In this document: positions 6,614 through 14,671 of the stretch, piece by piece
Layout: each line of letters begins with the position of its first letter
Numbering within the stretch: position 1 is the stretch's first letter
Source: an uncultured Spartobacteria bacterium
GTDB taxonomy: Bacteria > Verrucomicrobiota > Verrucomicrobiia > Chthoniobacterales > Terrimicrobiaceae
Assembly: GCA_937960895.1 (NCBI GenBank)
Contig: CALCJD010000092.1
Location: forward strand, 1 to 27,293
Length of the DNA stretch: 27,293 nucleotides
Reading direction: 5' to 3'
Position numbers and translations under genes: made by a program
Notes under the pieces: generated by a model
What the model saw: only the letters and a program-made list of their open reading frames with translations
Databases searched by the model: none
What the model was told of the DNA's origin: nothing

Positions 6614-7210
6614 TCAATTGGCGGCCGAAGAACCCTTCGGTGCGTTCTTGTTCAGCGTCTCGATGATCTCCTTGCTGAAGTCGAGGTCAGGGCGGGAGTA
6701 GAGAACCACGGGCACCTGGCCGAGGCTGGCGCCGCTCTTGTCGAGGACGAGATCATATCCGGCGGCCTTCACCTTTTCGGTCACGACCTTCATGATGTCC
6801 TCAATGATGTCCTTGCGCATGCGAAGGAACTGATCCTGGAGCTGACGTTCCTTGGTCTGGCGGAATTCGACGATCTCCTTGTCCAGGGCGCGGGCTTCCC
6901 CCACCTTCTCGTCGAGCTGCTTCTTGAGGGAGTCCTTGCCGGACTTGCTGAGCTCAGGCTTGTCGATTTCCTGATTCATCTTGTTGATCTCCTCCATGGA
7001 CTTCTTGAGCGTCTCGAGACGTTCATCGAGGTCCTTCTTGGCGGCAGCCCGGGCTTCGTTGATCTTCGCTTCGGCGTCCTTGGTTTTGTAGTAGGACACG
7101 AAGACGGTGTTCATGTCCACGATGCCAAGCTTGACCTGGGCGTGCACGGAGGTGGAGGCCCCGCAGAGGCCGACCGCGAGAAGGATGGAGGAGACGATGA
7201 GTTTGCGCAT
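6614..7210 (-). CDS. skp: OmpH/Skp-family periplasmic chaperone
   Basis: The product is 198 aa. A signal peptide (residues 1-24, ending SVHA before QVKLGIVD) is followed by the OmpH opening strand (KLGIVDMNTVFVSYYKTKDAE). Residues 45-140 form a long, highly charged coiled coil (KKDLDERLETLKKSMEEI and onward), the tentacle arms that hold unfolded outer-membrane proteins. Residues 145-175 return to the body domain (YDLVLDKSG...VVLYSRPDLDFS). Skp escorts outer-membrane proteins across the periplasm to BamA, whose gene is 78 bp upstream, while lpxD begins at its stop codon. No convincing ribosome-binding site precedes the ATG at 7210. Confidence 0.95.
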   Translation of the reverse strand: MRKLIVSSILLAVGLCGASTSVHAQVKLGIVDMNTVFVSYYKTKDAEAKINEARAAAKKDLDERLETLKKSMEEINKMNQEIDKPELSKSGKDSLKKQLDEKVGEARALDKEIVEFRQTKERQLQDQFLRMRKDIIEDIMKVVTEKVKAAGYDLVLDKSGASLGQVPVVLYSRPDLDFSKEIIETLNKNAPKGSSAAN

Positions 7211-7288
7211 GGAAGTAAGGTTAAGAGAATGGGGTGGGGTATGTTTTGGGTAAAGTTTTAAAGTTCGACCACCTGAAGGCGGATTCGT

Positions 7289-9586
7289 TCAAAATTGATA
7301 TCCGATATTGAAATTAAATTTTCCGGGAGGGCCGTTCCAGCCGTCGTGGATGATCGGATAACCGTAATCCACCCGGATCGGTCCGATGGGCAGGTCGAGG
7401 CGGATGCCCACGCCGATGTCGGCGTTCACGTTGGCCGCGCTGAAGTCGTAGGCCGAGGAATTGACGAAACCGAAGTCACTGAAGACGGCACCGCGCACGC
7501 GTGAGAAGATCGGGAAGGTCAGCTCGACGGTCAGATAGCCCAGCGAGTTGCCGCCGATGGGATTGTCGTAGCGGTCCACGGGGCTGACCTCGCGGAAATT
7601 GAAACCGCGCAGGTTGTTGGCGCCACCGAGGTAGAGGCGGTCGAAAATCGGCACCTCGTCGCTGCCGCCCCAGGTGTCCACCACGGCGAGTTCACCCTTG
7701 ATGAGGAAGATGATGTCCCACGGAAGTAGGATGTACTTCGAGGCCTCGAGGGAGATGCCGTAATCTTGCACGGTTCCGCCCAGTCCGCCGCCGGAGATGA
7801 AACCGGTCAGTTCGATCAACTCGCCCTTGCGGGTGAGGAAGAGGCTGTCGCGGGTGTCCCAGGTGAGCGCCCCGGTGAAGGAACTCTTGGTGTAGGTGCC
7901 CGCGGCGTCCTGGATTTCCGGACCGGCGTCGTCATCGTCCACATCGAAAATCCGGATGCCTTCGATGCGGTATTCCACCCGGCCGGACAGGGCGCGCCAG
8001 AGCTGCTTGCGGGCCTGGATGGCCACGCCGTAGTTGGCCTGGTCGTACACCGTCGAAAGGAAGTTCGCCTCGCGGTAGTAGGCTTCCACGCCGACGGACA
8101 GCTTGTAGCCCAGGAACCAGGGCTCGGTGAGCGAAACGATGAAGTCCTTGCGCTGGATACCGTATTGGCCGCGGATGCGGAAACGCTGACCGCCGCCGAC
8201 GAAGGTCGGCCAGTTGAAGAGGTCGAAATTGGACTGCTGCAGTTCGGCAAAGCCGACCAGGCTGTCGATGGTGCTGAAGCCCACGCCGAAGTTGAACGAA
8301 CCGGTGCGTTTTTCCTCGACGATCACGTTGAGGTCCTTGCGCCCGGGCACGATCGTTTCGGTCGGCACGGTGTCGACACGCGAGAAGTAGTTCAGGTTTT
8401 CGAGGCGTTTCCGGCTGACATCCACCAGCACCGTGTCGAAGACATCGCCCGGTTTCACCGCCAGTTCGCGGCGGATCACGCGGTCCTTGGTGCGGGTGTT
8501 GCCCTGGATGTTGACGAGATTGACGTAGGACTGCACGCCCTCGTCGAGGCGGTAAATGACGTCCACCGCGCCCGGACCGGCGGGCAGGATTTCGGGCATC
8601 GCCACCATGTCGACGTACCCGCGGGAGCCGTAGAAGTCCCGGAGGGCCCGGAGGTCATCGCCCATGCCTTTCGGGGTGAAGAGCGAGCCTTCGATCATCT
8701 TGAGGCGGGCCTTGACCTCCTCGGTGGGCACGATGTTGACGCCCTCGAGTTTCACGGAGTTCACCCGGTATTGGGTGCCCTCACGGATGCCGATCTGGAT
8801 TTCCACCCCGTCGGTGCCGAGGGGGATGGTTTCGAAGCTAACGATCTCGACGTCGGCAAAACCGCGGTTTTGATAAAGGTTGCGGATGGCCGCGCGATCC
8901 TCCTCGACCTGGGCGGGCATCAGGCGTCCGCTCTTGTTGAGGAAGGAAAGGACGTTCCAGGGACGGGTCTTCATCACCTTGATGATGTCCTTGGCGAGGA
9001 CGTTTTCGTTGCCGGTGATGGTGATGCGACGGACGATGAGTTTCGGTCCCTCGGTGATCTGGAAGATCACACGCACGCGGTTTTGGTTGGGAATTTCCTG
9101 GACGCGGTACTGGACGTCCACATCGGCAAAAAAGCGGTCCTCGTAGAGCTTGAGGATCTTCTGGCGGTCGTCCTCGAGTTTTTCCTCGCTGAGGACGTCA
9201 CCGACCTTCGAGCCGATCTCACGGCGCACGCGGTTCATGGGGACCTGCTGGGCGCCCTCGATGATGATCTCCTCGACGACCGGACGGCCCTGGAGAAGCA
9301 CCGTCACCTTGACCCCGTCGCCCATGGGCTCGGCGAAAATGCGGACGTTGGACACGCCGCCGGTCGCGTACAGGGCGCGGATGTCGGCCTCGGCGGCCCG
9401 TTCGCTGTAGGGTTCACCGACCTTGGTGGCCAGGTTGTCGAGCACACGCTCCTTCGTGATGGCCGGCGGACCCACATACTCCACGGCGATCTCCTTGACG
9501 ATCGGCCCCAGCCCCACCTGCGAGTAAACCGGCGCGAAGGCCAGCAGGACGGCCAAAAGGGTGGTAAGGTATCGGAAAAATCTCAT
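7289..9586 (-). CDS. bamA: Outer membrane protein assembly factor BamA
   Basis: The product is 765 aa. The start at 9586 gives the signal peptide MRFFRYLTTLLAVLLAFAPVYSQ. The frame is open upstream, but that part is not signal-like. Five POTRA domains cover about residues 24-420 (openings include VKEIAVEYVG, VEEIIIEGAQQ, VRRITITGNENV, VNSVKLEGVN and VNLVNIQGNTRTKD), and a 16-stranded barrel follows to the end. The loop-6 motif NNLRGF is present, and the protein ends in phenylalanine (FNFNIGYQF), the beta-signal recognised by BamA itself. BamA inserts beta-barrel proteins into the outer membrane. It heads the bamA-ompH-lpxD-DUF309 run. The 187 bp upstream, before the threonine aldolase gene, must hold its promoter. 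Confidence 0.97.
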   Translation of the reverse strand: MRFFRYLTTLLAVLLAFAPVYSQVGLGPIVKEIAVEYVGPPAITKERVLDNLATKVGEPYSERAAEADIRALYATGGVSNVRIFAEPMGDGVKVTVLLQGRPVVEEIIIEGAQQVPMNRVRREIGSKVGDVLSEEKLEDDRQKILKLYEDRFFADVDVQYRVQEIPNQNRVRVIFQITEGPKLIVRRITITGNENVLAKDIIKVMKTRPWNVLSFLNKSGRLMPAQVEEDRAAIRNLYQNRGFADVEIVSFETIPLGTDGVEIQIGIREGTQYRVNSVKLEGVNIVPTEEVKARLKMIEGSLFTPKGMGDDLRALRDFYGSRGYVDMVAMPEILPAGPGAVDVIYRLDEGVQSYVNLVNIQGNTRTKDRVIRRELAVKPGDVFDTVLVDVSRKRLENLNYFSRVDTVPTETIVPGRKDLNVIVEEKRTGSFNFGVGFSTIDSLVGFAELQQSNFDLFNWPTFVGGGQRFRIRGQYGIQRKDFIVSLTEPWFLGYKLSVGVEAYYREANFLSTVYDQANYGVAIQARKQLWRALSGRVEYRIEGIRIFDVDDDDAGPEIQDAAGTYTKSSFTGALTWDTRDSLFLTRKGELIELTGFISGGGLGGTVQDYGISLEASKYILLPWDIIFLIKGELAVVDTWGGSDEVPIFDRLYLGGANNLRGFNFREVSPVDRYDNPIGGNSLGYLTVELTFPIFSRVRGAVFSDFGFVNSSAYDFSAANVNADIGVGIRLDLPIGPIRVDYGYPIIHDGWNGPPGKFNFNIGYQF

Positions 9587-9732
9587 GGTTGAAGGGCGCT
9601 GCGTCCGGGACGATTCGCACCGGGCGGAAACGCGCAGTGCATCGCGAAATGGGAGGGAAAGGTCAAGCCGCGTTTTTGGGCTCCGGGTCTTGCGGCCCCG
9701 CAAATTTCGGGGAGGACCGAGGGCCGAAGGCC

Positions 9733-9748
9733 GGGGGGCGGGGGGGGG
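9733..9748. repeat. Guanine homopolymer-rich tract
   Basis: Six G, one C and nine G occur in a row on the plus strand, between the 3' end of the threonine aldolase gene and the bamA start. Just before it, GGGCCGAAGGCCGG (9721-9734) forms a small hairpin. The tract is prone to sequencing or replication slippage. Confidence 0.85.
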
Positions 9749-9773
9749 ACACACCCGCCGGCAGGCCCCACTT

Positions 9774-10802
9774 TTACTTCCCTCCGGAAGCGGCGGCGAC
9801 AAGGGCGTCCACGTCGGCCTCCGTGGTTTTCCAGCTACACATGAACCGGGCGGCTCCGCCGATGAACCGGTAATATTTCCAACCGGCCGCCTGCAGACGC
9901 GCCTCTACCTCCGGGGAAAGCTCGGCAAAGACGGCATTGACGGCGGGAGGACGCACCAGGGACACCCCGGGAACTTGGGACAGTTTTTCCGCGAGGAGGC
10001 GGGCGCACCGGTTGGCATTTTCCGCGTTGCGCAACCACACACCATCCTGCAACCCCGCCACCCACGGCGCGGACGAAAACCGCATCTTGGAGGCCAGCTG
10101 GCCCGCCTGCTTGCACCGGTAGGCAAATTCCTCGGAAACCTCGCGGTCAAAGAACACGACGGCCTCGCTGAGGCTGATGCCGGGTTTGATGCCGCCAAAA
10201 CAGAGCACATCCACCCCCGCGCGCCAGGTCAGGTCCGCCGGCGAGACCCCGAGGGCGGCGACGGCATTGGCAAAGCGGGCGCCGTCCATGTGCAGGCGCA
10301 AACCGTGAAAACGCGCCACGTTGGCGACGGCCCGCACCTCGTCGGCGGAATACACCGTGCCGAGTTCGGTCGATTGCGCCAGGCTGACCACGCGGGGTTT
10401 CGGATAGTGAATATCGGAGCGGCGCAGGATGGTCTTTTCAATCTCGGCGCAATCCAGTTTTCCCTCCGCCCCCGGCGTCAGCAGAATCTTCGTTCCGTTG
10501 GAAAAAAACTCCGGCGCGCCGCATTCGTCGGTCTCGATGTGGGCGAGTTCGTGACAGACCACGCTGTGGTAGCTCTGACACAGCGAAGCCAGGGCCAGCG
10601 AATTGGCCGCGGTGCCGTTGAAGACAAAATAGACGTCGCAGTCGGTTTCAAAAAGATCGCGGATGAGATCGGTGGCCCACCCGGTGTACGGATCGTCACC
10701 GTAGGAGGGACACGCCCCCTCGTTGGCCGCCAGCAGGGCCTCCATGGCCTCGGGACAAACTCCGACCGTGTTGTCGCTGGCAAAATCGTAACGGGACGTC
10801 AT
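9774..10802 (-). CDS. ltaE: Low-specificity L-threonine aldolase, PLP-dependent
   Basis: The product is 342 aa from the ATG at 10802 (MTSRYDFASDNT). It cleaves L-threonine and allo-threonine to glycine and acetaldehyde, in the cytosol. It matches the pseudomonad-type enzymes throughout: SYGDDPYT (33-40), FNGTAANSLALASLCQSYHS (61-80), HIETDECGAPEFFSNGTK (88-105), HMDGAR with the PLP-ring Asp (171-176), DVLCFGGIKPG with the Schiff-base Lys206, and RCKQAGQLASKMRF. The usual FGGTKNG around the lysine is FGGIKPG here, a small departure next to the active site. The gene lies between rlmH and bamA and has about 190 bp on each side, so it is probably its own transcription unit. An AT-rich stretch upstream (about 10820-10895) contains TATGAT on the coding strand as a possible -10 box. 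Confidence 0.93.
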   Translation of the reverse strand: MTSRYDFASDNTVGVCPEAMEALLAANEGACPSYGDDPYTGWATDLIRDLFETDCDVYFVFNGTAANSLALASLCQSYHSVVCHELAHIETDECGAPEFFSNGTKILLTPGAEGKLDCAEIEKTILRRSDIHYPKPRVVSLAQSTELGTVYSADEVRAVANVARFHGLRLHMDGARFANAVAALGVSPADLTWRAGVDVLCFGGIKPGISLSEAVVFFDREVSEEFAYRCKQAGQLASKMRFSSAPWVAGLQDGVWLRNAENANRCARLLAEKLSQVPGVSLVRPPAVNAVFAELSPEVEARLQAAGWKYYRFIGGAARFMCSWKTTEADVDALVAAASGGK

Positions 10803-10914
10803 GTTCCCATGCTCGACACCGCATTTTTTGCCGTCAATTCGCGAATCTATCATAAATCGCAATAAACTCCTTCAGGCTCTTGGCTTTACACATACATCCC
10901 CTTGCGCCTGCCCT

Positions 10915-10958
10915 CGTTCCCCCTCCCTTCCCCGGAAAGCGGTTGGAGGGCGGGAGCG
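10915..10958. other. GC-rich stem-loop between rlmH and the threonine aldolase gene
   Basis: CGTTCCCCCTCC (10915-10926) pairs with GGAGGG-(CG)-GGAGCG (10945-10958), leaving a 2-nt bulge and one G-U pair around an 18-nt loop. It is 41 bp downstream of rlmH in the direction of transcription. No T-run follows, so any terminator role is uncertain. Confidence 0.4.
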
Positions 10959-10998
10959 CACGGGAAGAGTGTGGAGGAGAGGGTAGGTTAAAAAAGCC

Positions 10999-11439
10999 TC
11001 AATCCCGGTGATACGGCAGGCCGGCCAGGAGGGTGTGGGCGCGGTAGAGTTGCTCGAGGGCGACGACGAGGGCGAGTTCGTGCTGGAGGGTCAGGGGGCT
11101 GAGGGACCAGAGAAGGTCGGCTTTTTCACGGACGGAAGGGGGGAGTCCGTCGGAGCCGCCGATGATCACCGCGCAGGTCTTGCGGGGCTGGAGGGAAATT
11201 TTTTCCACCTCCGCGGCGAAGGCGCGGCTGGAAAAGGTTTTTCCGCGTTCATCGAGCACGAGGCGGAAACACCCCTCGCTGAGGGCGAGCAGGCGTTCAC
11301 CCTCCCGGGCGGGGTCGGAGGCCTTGACGTGACCGATCTCGACGGGAGCGAACCCCTTGAGGCGTCCCAGGTATTCGGCGGCGCCGTCGCGGGCGTAGGC
11401 GAGCCGGGGTTTGCCGACAACGACGAAGCGCCAGCGCAA
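10999..11439 (-). CDS. rlmH: 23S rRNA (pseudouridine1915-N3)-methyltransferase RlmH
   Basis: The product is 146 aa, a normal length for this SPOUT methyltransferase, which modifies pseudouridine 1915 in helix 69 of 23S rRNA on the 70S ribosome. Diagnostic stretches are LVLDERGKTFSSRAFA (60-75), the SAM-binding knot segment VIIGGSDGLP (91-100) and the conserved C-terminus (LTLQHELALVVALEQLYRAH...LPYHRD). The start is a TTG at 11439, because the homologous N-terminus (MRWRFVVVGKPR, compare MKLQLVAVGTK in E. coli) begins there and no ATG is available. It starts 6 bp after the lipA stop, so the two are almost certainly co-transcribed and translationally linked. Confidence 0.95.
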   Translation of the reverse strand: MRWRFVVVGKPRLAYARDGAAEYLGRLKGFAPVEIGHVKASDPAREGERLLALSEGCFRLVLDERGKTFSSRAFAAEVEKISLQPRKTCAVIIGGSDGLPPSVREKADLLWSLSPLTLQHELALVVALEQLYRAHTLLAGLPYHRD

Positions 11440-11445
11440 GGGGGA

Positions 11446-12339
11446 TCAGGAGGCGTGCGGAACCGGATTGAAATCCGCCGCGTGATACGAGCTCCGCACC
11501 AGCGGGCCGCTGGCGACGAATTTGAATCCCTTTTTCCGCGCGATATCGCCGTAAAGGTTGAAGGTTTCGGGCGTGATGTAATCCACGACGGGCAGGTGCT
11601 GCGGGGAGGGACGCAGGTACTGGCCGAGTGTCAACACCTCGACATTGGCCTCCCGGAGATCGTCCATGGCCTGGAAGATTTCGGGTTCCGTTTCGCCGAG
11701 GCCGAGCATGAGCCCGCTTTTGGTCACGGTGGACGGCAGGAGTTCCTTGGCCCGTTTCAGGAAGGCGAGCGAGAGGTGGTATTTCGCGCGGGAACGCACC
11801 AGCGGCGTGAGGCGTTCGACGGTTTCCAGGTTGTGGTTGAAGATGTGCGGACGGGCGTCGAGCACCTTCTGCAGGGCGAAGTCCTTGCCGTTGAAGTCGG
11901 GCGTGAGGACTTCGATGATGATCTGCGGGTCGACCGCCCGGACGGCCTCGATGGTGCGGGCAAAATGTTCGGCGCCGCCGTCCGCGATATCGTCGCGGGC
12001 CACGGCGGTGATGACGACATGCTTGAGCTTGAGACGGCGCACCGCCTCGGCCACGCGCTCGGGTTCGTCGGGTTCCAGCGGGAAGGGTTTCGCCGTCGAA
12101 ACGGCGCAGAACCCGCAGGCGCGCGTGCAGCGCTCGCCGGCAATCATGAACGTCGCGGTGCCCTGACTCCAGCATTCCCAACGGTTCGGGCATTGGGCGC
12201 TTTCGCAAACGGTGTGCAGTTTGAGATCGGAAACGAGCGCCTTGGTGGAAAAGAAAACGGGGTTCGACGGCAGGCGCACCTTGATCCAATCCGGCTTTTT
12301 GGCCTGATGAAGTGCGGGATCAATTTTCGGCGCGGGCAT
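11446..12339 (-). CDS. lipA: Lipoyl synthase LipA
   Basis: The product is 297 aa from the ATG at 12339. LipA inserts two sulfur atoms into protein-bound octanoyl chains to make lipoate for pyruvate and 2-oxoglutarate dehydrogenase complexes and the glycine cleavage system. It carries the auxiliary-cluster motif CESAQCPNRWEC (C45, C50, C56), the radical-SAM motif CTRACGFC (C71, C75, C78), the ITAVARDD block and the C-terminal RSSYHA whose serine ligates the auxiliary cluster. A frame extension to 12375 is possible but not family-like. No lipB is adjacent. The gene is instead followed directly by rlmH. The upstream 243-bp gap holds interspersed-element copy B. Confidence 0.97.
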   Translation of the reverse strand: MPAPKIDPALHQAKKPDWIKVRLPSNPVFFSTKALVSDLKLHTVCESAQCPNRWECWSQGTATFMIAGERCTRACGFCAVSTAKPFPLEPDEPERVAEAVRRLKLKHVVITAVARDDIADGGAEHFARTIEAVRAVDPQIIIEVLTPDFNGKDFALQKVLDARPHIFNHNLETVERLTPLVRSRAKYHLSLAFLKRAKELLPSTVTKSGLMLGLGETEPEIFQAMDDLREANVEVLTLGQYLRPSPQHLPVVDYITPETFNLYGDIARKKGFKFVASGPLVRSSYHAADFNPVPHAS

Positions 12340-12455
12340 GGGGAAGAGAATCGATGCGCCGGCGGCCGGTGTCAAACCCGGAGCAGGAAGCAGGCGCGCG
12401 GCGTGGCAAGATTCCCGCGTTTCCGTTTTCGGGCGGTTTGTCCTGCCCGTTGGAT

Positions 12456-12550
12456 TTCACGCTTCAGCGTGTGGATTCCGTTTTCGCTTTCCCCCTTCCG
12501 ATTTCCGCTTTCCCCCCGCCGTCTGCCGGCGCGCGGCGCTTCGAAATTTC
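12456..12550. repeat. Interspersed element, copy B
   Basis: It repeats the block order seen at 4897-5011: TTCACGCTTCAGCGTG (12456-12471) with the same 14-bp hairpin, then a TTTCCG/CTTCCG pyrimidine tract, a CCCCCGCC block, GCCGGCGC and GCTTCGAAATTTC. The hairpin end is exact, while the pyrimidine tract has diverged. It lies just 3' of recR, as copy A lies 3' of DUF309, in the same relative orientation. Confidence 0.6.
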
Positions 12551-12582
12551 CGCTTTTCCGCATTTTCCCTTCCCCTCCCCTA

Positions 12583-13191
12583 TCACCCCAGCGGATTGCG
12601 GCCGGAGAGGGCCCGCTGGAGGGTGAGCGGATCGGCGTGTTCCAGACCGCCGCCGGCGGGGAGGCCGTGGGCGATGCGGGTCACCTTGATGCCGGAGGAC
12701 GCGAGGGATTCCGCCAGAAAGTGGGTGGTGGCCTCCCCTTCGACGTCGGCGCTCAGGGCGAGGATGATTTCCGTCGGACGCTCGGTTTCCAGGCGGCGGT
12801 GCAGTTCGCCAATGCGCAACTGTTCGGGTCCCACGTGGTCCAGCGGCGCCAGGCGGCCGCCGAGCACGTGGTAACGGCCGCGGAAAAATCCGGTGCGTTC
12901 GATGGGCAGGATGTCGGTGGCATTTTCGACGACGCAGATCTCGGCGCCGGCGCGGGATTCATCCCGGCAGATCTCGCACGAGTCCCCGACGCAGAAAAAC
13001 CCGCAGATTCCGCACGAGCGCAGGCTTTCGGCGGCGGTGCGCAGGGCGGCGGCAAGGTCCAGCGGACGGGCGTCCTTCGCGGAGGCCAGCCACAGGGCGA
13101 TGCGTTCGGCGCTGCGCGGACCGATGCCCGGCAGGCGCCGCAATTCCCGCGCCAGTTCGCGGAACGGTTCCGGATAATCAACAGGCCGCAT
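12583..13191 (-). CDS. recR: Recombination mediator protein RecR
   Basis: The product is 202 aa, the usual RecR length. RecR works with RecO (and RecF) to load RecA on gapped single-stranded DNA. The helix-hairpin-helix motif is at 19-31 (RLPGIGPRSAERI). The zinc finger uses C60, C63, C72 and C75 (CGICG...CEIC), with an extra cysteine at 67. The Toprim domain follows (ICVVENATDILPIE at 85-98, LSADVEGEATTHFL near 146-159), and the C-terminal family block is RIAHGLPAGGGLEHADPLTL. The ATG at 13191 is 55 bp after the cyclase-like gene. dnaX and the ybaB-type gene, which often precede recR, are absent. Confidence 0.97.
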   Translation of the reverse strand: MRPVDYPEPFRELARELRRLPGIGPRSAERIALWLASAKDARPLDLAAALRTAAESLRSCGICGFFCVGDSCEICRDESRAGAEICVVENATDILPIERTGFFRGRYHVLGGRLAPLDHVGPEQLRIGELHRRLETERPTEIILALSADVEGEATTHFLAESLASSGIKVTRIAHGLPAGGGLEHADPLTLQRALSGRNPLG

Positions 13192-13246
13192 TCAGGTCTC
13201 GAATCGGGTACCCAATGACCGTGACGAATGCCCAGGGACCGACCTT

Positions 13247-14521
13247 TTAGGCCGGCGTGAAGAGCGTCATCTGATCCTTCGTCACATCCTCCTCGCCGCG
13301 GCGGCTGCGTCCCACCCGCTGGATGTAGAAATCGAGCGCGGGGTCGGGGATGCCGGGGATGCGGGCCTTGGAAAGTTCCTCGATGGCCTTGTCCCACTGC
13401 TTTTCGCGGTAGTAGATGACGCCGCGCCAGAAATGGTCGCGGCTGCGTTCGCGTTCGGGCGACAGGCCGTGCTTGGGCGCGAGGATCTCGTAAAGCTCGA
13501 GGCGGCGGCGTTCGCCGGCGGATTTGATGACCTCGATCGGCCGGGCCTCGAAGGTTTCGGAGGCCTGCTCGAAGGTCTCGGGTCCGATGAGGATGCGGCA
13601 GCCGTAGGTGCCGGCGGCGGCGCAGAGGCGGCGGGCGAATTCCACGGCGGGTCCCGCCACGCTGAAGCTGGCCAGCCGGCTGCCGCCGTAGGCCGCGGCG
13701 ATCATTTCTCCCGAGTTCACGCCGATGCGGAAATCAAACCTCCGCTGCCAGTTGGCGTCGCACTCGCGGTTGACATTGTCCAGGCGTGCCATGAGGTCGA
13801 GGGCGGCCCGGCAGGCGCGGGAGGCGTGTTTTTCATCCGGGATGGGCGCGCCGAAGACCACGCGGAGGCTTTCGCCCGAGCATTCGTCGAGGAACCCGCC
13901 CAGTTCGACCAGGTAGTCCGAGGCGGCCTGGAGGTAGAGGTTTGTCATCGCCGCAAAATTTTCCGGCGTGAGCAGCTCCATGAGCTCCTTGTGATTCTGC
14001 ACTTCGCAGACGATGACCGTTCCCTCCTGAAGCACGCCGGGGAAATTCACCGGGACGTTGGAATTGACCAGATGGTTGAAGGTGCTGCGGGAGACGCGCT
14101 GACCGAAGAGCCGCTCGATGACCCGCTTGCGGGACCCGCTGCCGCTGCGTCCGTAGGCGAGGCCGATCAGGTAGCTGACCAGGATGGCGGAGGCGCCGGG
14201 AAACGGGGAGAAATAGACGTTGTAGAGCGTGCAGACCCAGGATCCCGAGAACAGCAGGAACATCGCGCCAAAGGCGACGACCGTCTTCAGGATGGGCCGG
14301 GTGATGTCCACCGTGGTCCAGGCGATCGCGAAGGACAGGAACACCATCACCAGCAGCTGCAGGACCTGGGGAACCTCCAGGGTGGCTCCGCGGGGCATCT
14401 TGTAGACGGTGTCCCGCAGCAAAATGTCGGGCGTGGTGGCAATGAGACCGGCGGCGAACAGCACGATCACCACCGCCGCGCTGATGACGCCAATCAAAAG
14501 GGTGGCCTTGAGGTACCTCAT
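13247..14521 (-). CDS. Membrane protein with degenerate class III adenylate/guanylate cyclase domain
   Basis: The product is 424 aa. Three to four hydrophobic segments occupy residues 6-28, 52-70, 78-97 and 108-122, followed by a cytosolic linker and a cyclase homology domain at about 165-345. The domain is recognisable from GGFLDECSGESLRVVFGAP (208-226), FRIGVNSGEMIAAAYGG (264-280) and the closing YEIL. Key positions are altered: the first metal Asp is Glu173 (VIVCEVQ), the second is Glu217 (SGES), and the DxVN motif that reads the base and orients the transition state is PAVE (291-294). Arg298 is kept. A TPR-like C-terminus (about 360-400) follows. It may be a non-catalytic nucleotide sensor or a divergent cyclase. 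It lies in the kinase/ClpX-like gene run. Confidence 0.82.
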   Translation of the reverse strand: MRYLKATLLIGVISAAVVIVLFAAGLIATTPDILLRDTVYKMPRGATLEVPQVLQLLVMVFLSFAIAWTTVDITRPILKTVVAFGAMFLLFSGSWVCTLYNVYFSPFPGASAILVSYLIGLAYGRSGSGSRKRVIERLFGQRVSRSTFNHLVNSNVPVNFPGVLQEGTVIVCEVQNHKELMELLTPENFAAMTNLYLQAASDYLVELGGFLDECSGESLRVVFGAPIPDEKHASRACRAALDLMARLDNVNRECDANWQRRFDFRIGVNSGEMIAAAYGGSRLASFSVAGPAVEFARRLCAAAGTYGCRILIGPETFEQASETFEARPIEVIKSAGERRRLELYEILAPKHGLSPERERSRDHFWRGVIYYREKQWDKAIEELSKARIPGIPDPALDFYIQRVGRSRRGEEDVTKDQMTLFTPA

Positions 14522-14671
14522 GGCTGGACGGTTTTTGGGGTCGGGTGAGGGCGACTGCTCATGCGAAACAAGGGATTAAGCGAAAGAAAGCGGCGGAGGG
14601 CAAGCGGCGAAAACAAACCGGGGGTCGCCGCGGACGTCCCGGAATGCGGTCCGCACCAGGGAAAGACTCCT

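Noticed and set aside
7766..9592. A 608-codon plus-strand frame opposite bamA
   Set aside because: The minus frame is unmistakable BamA. The plus product is His/Asp/Val-rich with no domain, an antisense shadow.
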